Shown here: positions 62,884-64,000 of the stretch, in pieces | Numbering within the stretch: the stretch's first letter is position 1 | Layout: the number at the start of each line of letters is the position of its first letter | Notes under the pieces: generated by a model | Seen by the model: only the letters and a program-made list of their open reading frames with translations | Told to the model about the DNA's origin: nothing | The model's database searches: none | Origin: Flaccisagitta enflata | Lineage: Eukaryota > Chaetognatha > Sagittoidea > Aphragmophora | DNA: 64,000 bases | Direction of reading: 5' to 3' | Assembly: GCA_965153355.1 (NCBI GenBank) | Contig: OZ231127.1 | Location: 78,058,001 to 78,122,000 of the forward strand | Made by a program: the position numbers and the translations under genes

Positions 62884-63021
62884 TTTTAGTCGCGGACACG
62901 CGACTCTACACCTTGCCGTGTCGGTCGGTATGTCGGTACCTCCATAACAAATATTGTTGAATTTCGAGCAGTTTTTGCATTACAGCCCCTGCCCAGCTTC
63001 CAGCTTCAGTCGGAACTGGTT
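62884..63021 (-). mobile_element. Helentron-like element, family A2, decayed far end
   Basis: Hairpin AGTCGCGGACACGCGACT (62888-62905), CTACACCTTGCCGTGTCGG, then CAGCCCCTGCCCAGC and a damaged CAGTCGGAACTGG. Confidence 0.65.
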
Positions 63022-63048
63022 TGATAGATAAAGTCAAAAAAGAGAGAG

Positions 63049-63052
<4 letters not shown>

Positions 63053-63125
<73 letters not shown>

Positions 63126-63399
63126 CTGGACCATCAGAAATGGCATGACATTGAAATGGCGTGAAAACTTGGCCGGCCCCATAAAATTTCGCAGATTGGT
63201 TTAGAATGAATGAAAGTTAGATATTTTTTAAAACATTTCATCAAGACAAAAATATTTCGGCCTTCTGTCATCAAACAAAAAAAAAGATGTCGTTGACTCA
63301 CGAGTTCATCCTTCCATCTGTACGTCCATCCATCTGTTGTTCTGTCCATCCGTCTATCTGCCCGTTGCACTTGACTTTGAAAATGTCCAGGATGCCACG

Positions 63400-63482
<83 letters not shown>
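63053..63482. repeat. (GA)n and (TC)n microsatellites
   Basis: (GA)n at about 63053-63121 and (TC)n at about 63404-63482, with a CCATCTGT tract at 63308-63362 between them. Confidence 0.95.
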
Positions 63483-63485
<3 letters not shown>

Positions 63486-63853
63486 TCTTTCCCATAACCT
63501 GCCCCACAAAATCCCCCTAGAACGCTTGCGTGTTCTAATACTAATGTAAAAAACAAAAATTCCAAATCCACAATGTAGTGATGAGGTTTAAAGCTTCCTA
63601 AGTCAAAATGTATTGATCGAAAATAATTTTGCTTGTGGAGTTTTGCGTGAACTCATTTATAGTGGTGTCTACGCATTTTCGGTAGGTGTCATATAAGTAT
63701 ACTGATTGCAATATTTGCCACTTTAAGTTCATGGTCACAGTTCAGCTCATGGATACCATGGATAATAACGATACTTTCCCCGCTCAAATAGACGTCGAAG
63801 TATTTGAAAATCTTATCTGTTTTTGACGGAATTCTGTTATACTATCTTTGAAA

Positions 63854-64000
63854 TAACAAGCCCGGCCGGGCAACGATGCGTCCGGACTGTGTCTCTGCGT
63901 GTATTGACCAAATATGTGAGATGTATGGAGATAACGATGGACAGACAGAAGAAGCGACATAAAAGTGGAGGCTCTCAAACTCTGATACCAACTTGGCTAC
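63854..64000 (+). mobile_element. Helentron-like element, family B, cut by the window end
   Basis: AACAAGCCCGGCCGGGC then ACGATGCGTCCGG and CTGTGTCTCTGCGTGTATTG, as at 2.06 kb. The 3' end is outside the window. Confidence 0.75.

Overview
The window reads as nuclear DNA of an animal, most likely a bilaterian invertebrate with a large, repeat-rich genome. Exons are short (37 to 1110 bp), introns run to several kb, and splice sites are mostly GT-AG. One gene is a class B1 (secretin/CRF-type) seven-transmembrane receptor with a hormone-binding ectodomain, a family known from bilaterians. No species can be named. All gene models below were built by hand from splice signals, frame and phase. The two large ones close exactly in frame: 4482 nt over 16 exons and 1800 nt over 15 exons.

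Layout. (1) 0.98-6.25 kb, minus strand: part of an ankyrin-repeat gene running off the left edge. (2) 7.85-35.86 kb, plus strand: a 16-exon gene for a 1493-residue coiled-coil protein, divergent from the ankyrin gene. Its 7.1-kb intron (19.7-26.8 kb) holds a second phase-consistent exon chain (20.2-25.7 kb), either a nested gene or an alternative 3' end, and a candidate alternative first exon at 26.18 kb. (3) 36.84-37.97 kb, plus strand: a compact three-exon adenine-phosphoribosyltransferase-like gene. (4) 39.43-60.15 kb, minus strand: the class B1 receptor, tail to tail with the previous gene. A 5'-truncated Penelope-like retroelement lies in one of its introns and a possible plus-strand exon pair in or near its first intron. 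(5) 60.3-64 kb: mostly repeats.

Repeats. Microsatellites are extreme, and many sit directly against exon edges. Minisatellites with 10-, 11-, 13-, 19-, 79- and 162-bp units occur, some derived from exon ends. The main mobile fraction is a set of about 25 small elements with a shared plan: a 5' hairpin, a 9-10-nt motif R, cargo that is often a tandem repeat, a (GGAC/CGAC)n tract, a CTCTTATAGAG-like box, and a 3' hairpin followed by AAAAA. R differs between families, but within a copy it is the reverse complement of the outer arm of that copy's own 3' hairpin. This co-variation also holds in a nested pair. The plan recalls non-autonomous Helentron/HINE rolling-circle elements, but no transposase is encoded here. 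It is the best candidate in the window for an undescribed system.

The genes show no obvious joint pathway. They look like unrelated neighbours in a repeat-bloated animal locus.
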